The notes under the pieces are model-generated. The model had not been told where the DNA came from. It made no database searches and saw only the letters and a list, made by a program, of their open reading frames with translations. This document shows positions 16,596-23,435 of a stretch of DNA of 64,000 bases, piece by piece. The stretch covers positions 88,862-152,861 of the forward strand of contig NZ_FOEE01000013.1 in the NCBI RefSeq assembly GCF_900110555.1. The letters run 5' to 3'. This DNA is from Trujillonella endophytica (GTDB lineage Bacteria; Actinomycetota; Actinomycetes; Mycobacteriales; Geodermatophilaceae). Positions within the stretch are counted from its first letter, which is position 1. Every line of letters begins with the position of its first letter. The translations under genes and the position numbers were made by a program.

Positions 16596-17267
16596 CTACG
16601 CGGCGCGCGTCGCCGCGAGGGAGGCGAACACCACGACGTTGTCCTCGTAACTGCCGGCCGCGCGGTCGAAGTCACCGCCGCAGGTGATCAGGCGCAGCTG
16701 CGGGTCGGCGGTGTTGCCGTAGACGGCGATGGTCGGGAACTCGTCCTTGGGGTGCACCTCGACCCGGTCCACGACGAAGAGCGCGACGGTGCCGTCCTCG
16801 CGAGTCACCTCGATCTCGTCGCCGGGGGTCAGCGCGCCGAGGTCGAAGAAGACGCCGGGACCGAACTCGGCGGAGTCGACGTGGCCGAGGATCACGGCCG
16901 GCCCGACCGCACCGGGCGCGGGTCCGGGCGCGTACCAGCCGGCCTGGTCGTCCTCCTCGAGCGGGGGCACCTCGACGGTGCCGTCGCCGGCCAGGCCGAG
17001 GTCCATGAGGTCGCTGGTGACGCCGATGGCCGGCACGGACACCGAGACCGGTGCGGCGACGGGCTCGCCGGTCGCCGCCGGCCTGCCCGCGGGTGCCGGG
17101 GGCGGCCCGGACTCGGGCGCCGCCGACGTGGTGCTGCCCGCCGCGGCGGGCCGGGGCGCGGACTGCTGCCCGCCGAGCGCCACGACGAGCGCGACGACCC
17201 CGACGACCGCCAGGGCGAGGGCGGCGACCAGCCAGGTGCGGTACGTGCGGCTGCGGCGCTGCATCAC
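16596..17267 (-). CDS. class F sortase
   Basis: A 223-residue protein: basic start, one membrane helix (about 10-32, TWLVAALALAVVGVVALVV), a Pro/Ser/Ala linker, and a sortase barrel from about residue 75. The catalytic His is in VILGHVDSAEFGPGVF and the Cys in LRLITCGGDFDRAAG. In the strand after the Cys, where I expect the Arg of the family (pattern YRDN), this protein has SYEDNVVVFA with Glu, so the Arg assignment is unclear. GGAGG precedes a tandem GTG-ATG (17267/17264). The adjacent CHRD protein is the obvious candidate substrate. Substrate signal is unknown. Confidence 0.85.
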   Translation of the reverse strand: MMQRRSRTYRTWLVAALALAVVGVVALVVALGGQQSAPRPAAAGSTTSAAPESGPPPAPAGRPAATGEPVAAPVSVSVPAIGVTSDLMDLGLAGDGTVEVPPLEEDDQAGWYAPGPAPGAVGPAVILGHVDSAEFGPGVFFDLGALTPGDEIEVTREDGTVALFVVDRVEVHPKDEFPTIAVYGNTADPQLRLITCGGDFDRAAGSYEDNVVVFASLAATRAA

Positions 17268-17300
17268 GGGGACCTCCGGGGCTCGTGGGACCGGCCGGGC

Positions 17301-17333
17301 CGTGCCGCGCGGGAGGAGGCTCCGCGCGGCACG
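17301..17333 (-). terminator. hairpin between CHRD gene and sortase gene
   Basis: CGTGCCGCGCGG (17301-17312) and its exact complement (17322-17333) form a 12-bp stem with a 9-nt loop, 10 nt after the CHRD stop. It may end or reduce transcription into the sortase gene; the ribosome site of the sortase lies after it. Confidence 0.6.
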
Positions 17334-17342
17334 ACGGTCGGA

Positions 17343-18110
17343 TCAGGCCTGGTCGGCGGCCTGGCGGCGGCGGTAGGCGACGGCACCGGCGGCGGCCGCG
17401 CCGACGAGGGCGACGGCGCCCACGCCCATTGCGGTCGTCTGCTCCGTGCCGGCGGTGCTGCCGCCACCGGTCTCGGCGCCACCGCTGGGCGTGGTGCCCA
17501 TCTGCGACGCGGAGAAGGCCCCGCACGCGGCCGGCGCGGTGGCCTCCATGGGCAAGGTCGGGTCGAGGTCGCTCATGACGCTTCCGTCGTAGGTGCCGCT
17601 GCCGTCCTTGTCGACGCCGTGCAGCACCAGCACCGCGGTCCCGGCCTCGAAGGAGGCGGCGACGTCAGGGGTGACCTCGAAGGTGCGCTCGTAGGCGATG
17701 TCCCCGTCGGTCGGGAAGCGGTCGATCGCCAGCCCGCTGTCGGGGCTGGTGTCGCCCGTCGTGGTGAGCGAGGTCCCGATCGCGCCGTAGTAGGGCACGC
17801 CCTCGGTGACGCTGACGAAGCCATCGCTGTTGGTGTCGTCCTCATCGGTCGGGCAGGCGCCCTGGGCGCCGATGTGGAAGTGCTGGGCGTGCGGCGCTCC
17901 GGCCACCAGGCCGGAGGCGTCGATCATCACCGTGGCGGTCGTGCCGTCGATCGTCACCATGCCCGTGCCGGTGACCCCGGAGGCGTTGAGCGCCCCCAGG
18001 TTCGCCTGGTAGCTGTGCGCGCCGTCGTCGGCGGACGCGCCGGTGACGGTGAGCAGCGGGAAGGCCGCGGCAGCCAGGGCGATGGTGGGCAGTGCGAGGG
18101 CCTTGCGCAT
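17343..18110 (-). CDS. secreted CHRD-domain protein with C-terminal membrane anchor
   Basis: A 255-residue exported protein. Signal peptide MRKALALPTIALAAAAFPLL with cleavage near GASA-DDG. The CHRD-like domain shows SYQANLGALNASGVTGTGMV, IDASGLVAGAPHAQHFHIG and VLVLHGVDKDGSG, with His residues that could bind metal. A Gly/Thr/Ser-rich linker (about 200-225) leads to a hydrophobic segment GVGAVALVGAAAAGAVA and an RRRQ tail, the layout of a sortase substrate; however no LPxTG-like pentapeptide is obvious before it. It sits just upstream of the class F sortase. CHRD function in bacteria is not established. Confidence 0.8.
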   Translation of the reverse strand: MRKALALPTIALAAAAFPLLTVTGASADDGAHSYQANLGALNASGVTGTGMVTIDGTTATVMIDASGLVAGAPHAQHFHIGAQGACPTDEDDTNSDGFVSVTEGVPYYGAIGTSLTTTGDTSPDSGLAIDRFPTDGDIAYERTFEVTPDVAASFEAGTAVLVLHGVDKDGSGTYDGSVMSDLDPTLPMEATAPAACGAFSASQMGTTPSGGAETGGGSTAGTEQTTAMGVGAVALVGAAAAGAVAYRRRQAADQA

Positions 18111-18377
18111 GGGACTACTCCTCGGACATCGGGGACGCACCGCCGCCGGAAGGCGAGGGGCGGACCGGCGCGGGCTGGGCCGTCACCGGTGGGCAGGCCG
18201 GCGCGTGGAGCGCGTCGGCCGCGATCAGGGACCCGGGGAAGGGGCCCGGACGACTGCGGCCCGGGGGGCTCGAGCGCCGTCTCTGCGGGGTCTTCGGGCG
18301 CCGGGAGCGGATCGGTTCATCCGGGTCTCCCCGGCCGCCGGGCGAACCGCCAGGGGGCCGGCGTCCGAACCCCCTGC

Positions 18378-18935
18378 ATGAGCCGACGACGGACCGCCCT
18401 GGTGCAGCCCCTCCGGCGCACGCTGGGGATGCTCGCGCTGGCGGTGGCGGGCTCCCTCGTCCTGCTCGGCGCCGGGATGCCGGTCGCCTCGGCGCACGAC
18501 GCGCTCGTGGCGACCACCCCCGCCGACGGCGCGTCGGTGCCGGCCGCACCGACGGAGGTGTCGCTCGGGTTCACCGGGGCGGTGCAGGAGCTCGGCGCCG
18601 AGGTGGTGGTCACGGGCCCGGACGGCGCCGCGGCGACCGACGGCGATGCGCGGGTGGACGGCGCGACGGTGACCCGGCCCCTGGCCCCCGGCCTGTCCGG
18701 CGGCACCTACTCCGTCGCCTGGCGGGTCACCTCCGCCGATGGGCACCCGATCTCCGGGACGACGACGTTCACCGTGGCCGGCGGGACGGCGACCACCCCC
18801 GGTCCGGTCCAGGAGGCCTCCGCGGCCCGGCCGGCCGGCTCGTCGTCCTCCGGGCCGGCGATCGCGATCGGTGCCGCCGTCGTGCTCGTGCTCGCGCTGC
18901 TCCTGGCGGCCCGTCAGCTGCGCAGTCGCACGTGA
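18378..18935 (+). CDS. copC: CopC-domain copper-binding protein
   Basis: A 185-residue exported protein. The signal peptide ends at VASA so that His40 becomes the first mature residue (HDALVATTPADGASV), as in CopC, where the N-terminal His and amine bind Cu(II). The other ligands can be placed in SADGHPISGTTTF. The beta-sandwich core includes TEVSLGFTGAVQELGAEVVV. A Ser/Ala linker and a C-terminal membrane helix (about 160-180, AIAIGAAVVLVLALLLAAR) tether it. It is coupled to the next gene by a GTGA overlap. Role: periplasm-side (outer membrane face) copper binding for import or resistance. Confidence 0.88.
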   Translation: MSRRRTALVQPLRRTLGMLALAVAGSLVLLGAGMPVASAHDALVATTPADGASVPAAPTEVSLGFTGAVQELGAEVVVTGPDGAAATDGDARVDGATVTRPLAPGLSGGTYSVAWRVTSADGHPISGTTTFTVAGGTATTPGPVQEASAARPAGSSSSGPAIAIGAAVVLVLALLLAARQLRSRT

Positions 18936-20317
18936 CGGCCCTGCTCCTCCGGCCCGCTCCGGTCGTCGAGAGCGCTCCCCCGCGGCGGTCCCGCGCAGCC
19001 CTCGGCCTGGCCGCCGGGCTCGGGCTGGGCGCCGTGCTGGTCCTCGCGCTGGTGGTGGGCGGAGCCGCGCCGGCCCCCGCGGCGGCCGGGCTCACCGCCC
19101 CGGGCGCACTCGTGGACTGGGGGCTGCCGGTCGCCGCGCTGGCCGTGCGGATCTCCGCCCTGGGCACGATCGGCACGCTGCTGTTCGCCGCGGTCCTGCT
19201 GCCCGGGCGGGTGCTGCCGGCCGCCGCGCGGCGCGCCGTCCGCGCCACGTCGCGATGGGCCGCGGTGTGGGCCGTCGCCGTCGTCGTCCAGGCCGTGCTG
19301 GGGCTCGCCCGGCTGGTCGGGGTGCCGCCGCAGGAGTTGACCGCCGAGTCGGCGCGGGTCTTCCTCACGCACCTGCCCGCCGGAGACGCCGCGCTCGGCG
19401 CGGCCGGGGCGGCCGTCGTCGTCGCCCTGAGCGCGCGGCGGTGCACCGGCTCCGGGGCGGCGATGCTGCTGCTGCTCGTCGCCGGCGCCGGGGTGGTGCT
19501 GCCGGTCGTGCTGACCGGCCACTCCGCGGCGGCCGAGGACCACCTGCTGGCGACGGCGATCCTGGCCGTGCACGTGACCGCGGCCTGCGTGTGGGTGGGC
19601 GGGCTGCTCGCCGTCCTCGTCCACGGCCGCACCGCGGCGGACCTCCCCCGGGTCGCCGGCCGGTTCAGCGCGGTGGCGCTGGGAGCGGCCACGGCGGTCG
19701 GAGCGTCGGGCCTGCTGGCCGCCTGGTCGGTGCTCGACGACGGCCCCGGCCTCCTCGCCGGCCTCGGCTCGGGCTACGGCCTGCTGCTGATCGGCAAGAC
19801 GGCCGCGCTGGTCGCGCTGCTCGCGTTCGGCCGCCACCACCGCCGCTGCACGCTGCCGGCGCTGCGGGAGGGCCGGTCCGGCGGCTTCCGCCGGTTCGCC
19901 GCCGTCGAGGGCGGCGTCATGCTCGCGACCGTCGCGCTCGCCGTGGCGCTGGCCGCCTCCCCACCCCCGGCGACGCCCCCGGCCATCCCGACGGCGACCT
20001 CCGGTCCGGCGGCGACCGCCGGCCCGGTCGAGGACTTCACGCCGCCGCCCGGCCACGATCACGGCGACCTCTCCGTGCCGGTCCTGGTCGACCCGACCGG
20101 CTTCACCGTCACCGAGCCGGTGCCGGCCGGAGCGGTGGTCACCGTGCACAACCCGACCGACGACGACGACGTCACCGTCACGGCCGACGACGGCTCGTTC
20201 GACGCCGTGATCCCGTCGGGCAGCCTCACCTCGTTCCCCGCGCCTGACCGGCCGGGCAGCTACCCGTTCGGCAGCAGGCGCACGCCCGGGTTCACCGGGG
20301 TGCTGGTGGTGTTCTGA
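18932..20317 (+). CDS. copD: CopD-family membrane protein with degenerate cupredoxin-like tail
   Basis: A 461-residue protein: eight or more membrane helices (about 20-360) form a CopD domain with TGHSAAAEDHLLATAILAVHVTAACVWVGG in parts (HSAAAEDH, HVTAACVWVGGLLAVLVHG) that hold the conserved His residues. After a Pro/Thr linker and GHDHGD, residues about 380-461 look like a plastocyanin-type cupredoxin (VTVTADDGSFDA, then SYPFGSRRTPGFTGVLVV), but the expected His, Cys, His and Met ligands are Val, Ser, Thr and Phe. Start GTG 18932 overlaps the copC stop. CopC and CopD probably pass copper across the membrane; the tail is probably structural. Confidence 0.85.
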   Translation: MTALLLRPAPVVESAPPRRSRAALGLAAGLGLGAVLVLALVVGGAAPAPAAAGLTAPGALVDWGLPVAALAVRISALGTIGTLLFAAVLLPGRVLPAAARRAVRATSRWAAVWAVAVVVQAVLGLARLVGVPPQELTAESARVFLTHLPAGDAALGAAGAAVVVALSARRCTGSGAAMLLLLVAGAGVVLPVVLTGHSAAAEDHLLATAILAVHVTAACVWVGGLLAVLVHGRTAADLPRVAGRFSAVALGAATAVGASGLLAAWSVLDDGPGLLAGLGSGYGLLLIGKTAALVALLAFGRHHRRCTLPALREGRSGGFRRFAAVEGGVMLATVALAVALAASPPPATPPAIPTATSGPAATAGPVEDFTPPPGHDHGDLSVPVLVDPTGFTVTEPVPAGAVVTVHNPTDDDDVTVTADDGSFDAVIPSGSLTSFPAPDRPGSYPFGSRRTPGFTGVLVVF

Positions 20318-20447
20318 GGCTGCGCGGGGCATCGCTCCGGGAGGCGACCGTGCGGGTACCGACGCCCGGACGTGGCAGCGCTCACGGCCCGCGGCAGCCT
20401 CCCCGATGGGACGATCGGGCTCCCAACGGCCGGACCGGGGAGACGAC

Positions 20448-20732
20448 GTGGCGGACGACGCTGAGCACCTGACCGGCTCCGAACCGCCGAGCCGCCGCGC
20501 CCGCCGACTGGCTCAGCGGGCCGCGGACCGCGTCGACGCCCGCGGGCCTCGCACCGGCGAGCTGTTCCTCCCCGAGACCGCCCGGGCAGCACGCGCGGCG
20601 GCCGGCCTGCCCGCCGACCTGTCCGAGACCGCCCGGATCCGGCGGCTGCGCCTGGCGGAGCACCCACGGTCCGAGCCCCCAGGCCCCCCTGCGCCGCCGC
20701 GGATGGGCGGGCGGCACCGGCCCACCGACTGA
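20448..20732 (+). CDS. hypothetical Arg/Ala-rich protein
   Basis: A 94-residue protein with high Arg, Ala, Pro and Glu content (SRRARRLAQRAADRVDARG, ETARAARAAAGLP). I do not recognise a family. The GTG at 20448 has GGGGAG 5 nt upstream, which supports translation; an ATG at 20406 has no such site. No membrane segment or signal peptide is seen. It may be disordered or nucleic-acid binding, but this is a guess from composition. Confidence 0.5.
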   Translation: MADDAEHLTGSEPPSRRARRLAQRAADRVDARGPRTGELFLPETARAARAAAGLPADLSETARIRRLRLAEHPRSEPPGPPAPPRMGGRHRPTD

Positions 20733-20892
20733 GGTGACGGGCGCGCAGCAGGCGTGCCCGCTGCCGCGCGAGCCGGACCAGGGAGCGTGGCTCGGAACCT
20801 GGCCCGGTGCCCGGTCCGCGGAGTCCCCCTCCACGCGGCCGGGCGCGGCGCGCTGCCACCCGCCGGGTGACATCCGCACATGCTCCGCCCCT

Positions 20893-20927
20893 CCGCCGCA
20901 CCGCGCATCCGGAAGGTGCTGCGGCGG
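20893..20927 (-). terminator. probable rnpB terminator hairpin
   Basis: CCGCCGCA (20893-20900) pairs with TGCGGCGG (20920-20927), and a GGTGC/CACC extension pairs with a small bulge. It lies just beyond the 3' end of the RNase P RNA on the minus strand. Confidence 0.5.
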
Positions 20928-20933
20928 GGGGCG

Positions 20934-21361
20934 ACGGACGAGTCGGCCTGTACGCCGGGTTCTGTCCCCGGGTGCCTCGCGGCCTCCCGGTGGGCGATCA
21001 TCCATCTAGGCCTGCCGTTGCCGGCAGGCTCGAGCGGTCCACCCGCAGGCTCGGGCGGGCAGCCCTCGAACGCCTGCGCAGGACGGTTCCTGGTCGCCCA
21101 GTCGCCGTCCCTCTCGACCTTGCTCCGGGTGGGGTTTACCGAGCCACACCGGTCACCCGGTGTGCGGTGGTCTCTTACACCGCCGTTTCACCCTTACCAG
21201 CCGAGCCTCCGAGAAGGCACTGCTGGCGGTCTGTTCTCTGTGGCACTGTCCCGCGGGTCACCCCGGGTCGCCGTTAGCGACCACCCTGCCCTGTGGAGCC
21301 CGGACGTTCCTCGGCGGCGGGGTCTCCCCCGCCGACGCGACCGCCCAGCCGACTCGTCCGT
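20934..21361 (-). ncRNA. rnpB: RNase P RNA (bacterial class A)
   Basis: Read on the minus strand, the RNA begins ACGGACGAGTCGGC and ends GGCCGACTCGTCCGT, forming a P1 helix of about 14 bp. The 3' part has the conserved ACAGAACCCGGCGTACAGGCC block (in parts ACAGAACCCGGCGTA and CAGGCCGACTCG), and the 5' part contains the AGGAACGTCCGGGCTCCACA-type P3/P4 region seen as GAGGAACGTCCGGGCTCC. The GGTGAAACGGCGG block and the long GC-rich P12-like arms also fit. Length of about 428 nt is typical for Actinobacteria. It is the catalytic RNA that removes 5' leaders from pre-tRNAs. Confidence 0.93.
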
Positions 21362-21371
21362 CGTGCCGACC

Positions 21372-21377
21372 AGTCTA
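21372..21377 (-). promoter_or_regulatory. candidate -10 box of rnpB
   Basis: On the minus strand TAGACT matches TAnnnT and ends about 10 nt before the first base of the P1 helix, a suitable distance for a start site at about 21364. No convincing -35 is seen 17 nt upstream. Confidence 0.45.
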
Positions 21378-21378
21378 G

Positions 21379-21458
21379 TGATCGCCGTCCCCACCGTGGT
21401 GCCGCGGGCCTCGCGGTGCGCCGCGAGGACGGCGCCCAGGACGCGAGGACGGCGATCA
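21379..21458. repeat. inverted repeat with GCGAGGACGGCGATCA core (copy 1)
   Basis: TGATCGCCGTCC at 21379-21390 is the exact reverse complement of GGACGGCGATCA at 21447-21458. The right arm is part of ACGCGAGGACGGCGATCA, and CGCGAGGACGGCG occurs twice in direct order (21422-21434 and 21442-21454). The same 18-nt string recurs at 34021. The left arm lies upstream of the rnpB -10 box. Confidence 0.6.
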
Positions 21459-21466
21459 GCGCGCCC

Positions 21467-22201
21467 TCAGCCCGCGTAGAGGGCGAACCCGGCCGTGCGC
21501 CGGCCATCGGCCCCCGCCGGCGTCACCATCTCGACCTGCCGGCGGGCCTGCTCCTCGACCGGATCGTCCGACAGCGCCTCGAGGTAGCGGCGGTGCTCGA
21601 CGAGCGAGGCGATCGCGGGCTCCACCCCGTCGGTGACGTCGACGCGGTGCGTGACGCCCGTGGGCGTGCTGACCGCGATCCACCGCACCCCGCGCCACGG
21701 CTCCGGATCGGCGAGCTCGGCGAAGATCCACTCGTTGGCGGCGTCACCGACGGCGTCGACCGCGCACCGCCCGAGCGCCCGGTGGTCGGCGCTGTTCCAG
21801 TACGCCGGGGCCGCGCCGGGCGGCGTCCACGTCTCGCCCCAGTGCATCGTCACGACCAGCTCCGGCCGGTGGCGGCGCACGGCCGCGGCGAGCGAGCGGC
21901 GCAGCTCGAGCCCCTCGACGAGCCGGCCGTCGGGATGGCCGAGGAACTCCACCACCGAGACGCCGACGGCCGCGGCGGCCCGGCGCTGCTCCTCCTCGCG
22001 GGCCGGCCCGGCCACCTCGGGCGGGCACCCGGCGATCCCGGCCTCCCCGCTGGTGGCGAGGACGTAGCGCACGTCCTTGCCGGCCGTCGTCCACACGGCG
22101 ACGGCGGCGGCGCAGCCGTACTCGATGTCGTCCGGGTGGGCCACGATCACGAGGGCCCGCTGCCAGTCCTCGGGCAGCGGCTGCAGGGCGGCGTCGGTCA
22201 C
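21467..22201 (-). CDS. PIG-L family deacetylase
   Basis: A 244-residue LmbE/PIG-L-like zinc hydrolase. The metal motif AHPDDIEYG is at about residues 21-29, followed by VRYVLATSGEAGIAG, and a later His in WNSADHRALG is expected to complete the zinc site. Family members remove N-acetyl groups from glucosamine-containing substrates (for example mycothiol pathway MshB/Mca) or other amides; the precise substrate cannot be fixed here. It follows the DoxX gene by 19 nt in the same direction, suggesting one transcript. Confidence 0.85.
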   Translation of the reverse strand: MTDAALQPLPEDWQRALVIVAHPDDIEYGCAAAVAVWTTAGKDVRYVLATSGEAGIAGCPPEVAGPAREEEQRRAAAAVGVSVVEFLGHPDGRLVEGLELRRSLAAAVRRHRPELVVTMHWGETWTPPGAAPAYWNSADHRALGRCAVDAVGDAANEWIFAELADPEPWRGVRWIAVSTPTGVTHRVDVTDGVEPAIASLVEHRRYLEALSDDPVEEQARRQVEMVTPAGADGRRTAGFALYAG

Positions 22202-22220
22202 GGGGATCGATCCTGCCCGG

Positions 22221-22580
22221 TCAGCGGCCGCGCGCCACGCGGAGGGCGATGCCGATCATCGGCACCTGCAGCGGTAGCCGCAGCGCCGCGACCGTCATCG
22301 GCAGCGGCCGGCGGGGCACGACCCGGAAGGTGTGCAGGTGCGCCGGGACGAACGCCACCAGCAGCGCGGCGGCGGCCCAGCCGCCGACCCGGCGGGTGGC
22401 CGGCGTCGCCATGAGTGCGGCCGTGCCGAGCTCGGCCACCCCGCTGGCGAGCACCCACCGGCGGGCGTCGCCCAGTTCCGGTGGCACCAGCCACTCGTAG
22501 GTCCGGGGGCGGACCAGGTGGATCACCCCCGACCCACCGAGAGCGGCCAGGAGCACCGTCGCCCTGCTGGGGAGTCGCAT
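22221..22580 (-). CDS. DoxX-like small membrane protein
   Basis: A 119-residue protein with four hydrophobic segments, starting MRLPSRATVLLAALGGSG and showing HLVRPRTYEWLVPPELGDARRWVLASGVAELGTA in parts (VPPELGDARRW, SGVAELGTAALM), the pattern of the DoxX/DUF417-like four-helix membrane family. Function is unknown; some relatives act in oxidative-stress membrane complexes. It is divergent from the TauE gene with only 24 nt between the starts, so the two share a compact control region. Confidence 0.78.
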   Translation of the reverse strand: MRLPSRATVLLAALGGSGVIHLVRPRTYEWLVPPELGDARRWVLASGVAELGTAALMATPATRRVGGWAAAALLVAFVPAHLHTFRVVPRRPLPMTVAALRLPLQVPMIGIALRVARGR

Positions 22581-22604
22581 GCCCCAACCGTAGGGTGACC
22601 CCAC

Positions 22605-23360
22605 GTGTCCGCCGCCGACCTGTTCCTGGTCGCCGGCGTCGCCCTCGTCGCGGGCGGGCTGAACAGCATCGCCGGCGGCGGGTCGCTGCTGCTGTTCCCC
22701 GTCCTGGTCGCCCTCGGGCTGAGCACCGTCGCCGCCAACGTCACCAACTCGATCGCCCAGTGGCCCAGCTACGTGGGCGGGGTGCTCGGGTTCCGCGGCT
22801 CCTACGGCGGGCAGCGCGCCCGGCTGGTCCGGTTCGGGGCCGTCGCGCTGCTCGGCGGGACGACGGGGTGCGTGCTGCTGCTGACGACGCCGAGCAGCGC
22901 CTTCGACCTCGTCGTCCCCGTGCTCGTGCTGTTCGCGAGCTCGCTGCTGGCGGTGCAGCCGCTGGTGACCCGTCGCCTGGAGCGGACCGGGGGCGGCGGC
23001 CCCCGCCGCGACCCGGTGTGGCTGTACCCCGCGCTGTTCCTGGGCACCGCCTACGGCGGGTACTTCGGCGGGGCCCTCGGGGTGGTCCTCGTCGGCCTGC
23101 TCGGCATCGCGCTGCACGACCTGAAGCTCGCCAACGCGCTGAAGCCCGCCGTGTCGACCGTGACCGCCACGGTGACCCTCGTCGTCTTCGGTCTCTGGGG
23201 CCCGGTCGACTGGACCGCGGTGGCCGTGGCGGCCCCGGCCAGCCTGCTCGGGGGCTTCGCCGGGGCCCGGGTCGCCCGGCGGATCCCCGTGACGCCGCTG
23301 CGGATCGCCATCGTCACGCTCGGGGTCTCGGTGGCGGTCTACCTCTTCGTGCGCACCTGA
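22605..23360 (+). CDS. TauE/SafE family sulfite exporter-like permease
   Basis: A 251-residue membrane protein with about eight helices. The N-terminal repeat has GGLNSIAGGGSLLLFPVLVALG and NVTNSIAQWPSYVGG, and the second repeat YGGYFGGALGVVLVGLLG and LKLANALKPAVSTVTATV, both typical of TauE/SafE. Relatives move sulfite, sulfoacetate or other small organic anions across the membrane; the substrate is not fixed. Its stop is followed at once by the conserved element ahead of the first GGDEF-EAL gene. Confidence 0.88.
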   Translation: MSAADLFLVAGVALVAGGLNSIAGGGSLLLFPVLVALGLSTVAANVTNSIAQWPSYVGGVLGFRGSYGGQRARLVRFGAVALLGGTTGCVLLLTTPSSAFDLVVPVLVLFASSLLAVQPLVTRRLERTGGGGPRRDPVWLYPALFLGTAYGGYFGGALGVVLVGLLGIALHDLKLANALKPAVSTVTATVTLVVFGLWGPVDWTAVAVAAPASLLGGFAGARVARRIPVTPLRIAIVTLGVSVAVYLFVRT

Positions 23361-23361
23361 G

Positions 23362-23387
23362 CCGGTCCGACCCCGTGGGGTGAGCCG
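23362..23387 (+). promoter_or_regulatory. conserved upstream element, copy 1 (GGDEF-EAL gene)
   Basis: CCGGTC, then a CCCC-GGGG hairpin core, then TGAGCCG. Nearly the same string stands at 27068-27094 before the paralogous gene. In both cases a CCGAT lies 14 nt before the ATG and 35-36 nt after the element. Candidate promoter or regulator site. Confidence 0.45.
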
Positions 23388-23435
23388 GGATGCGGAACGG
23401 TCGTCCTCGGCCGGCCGTCTGCCGATGACGTGCCC

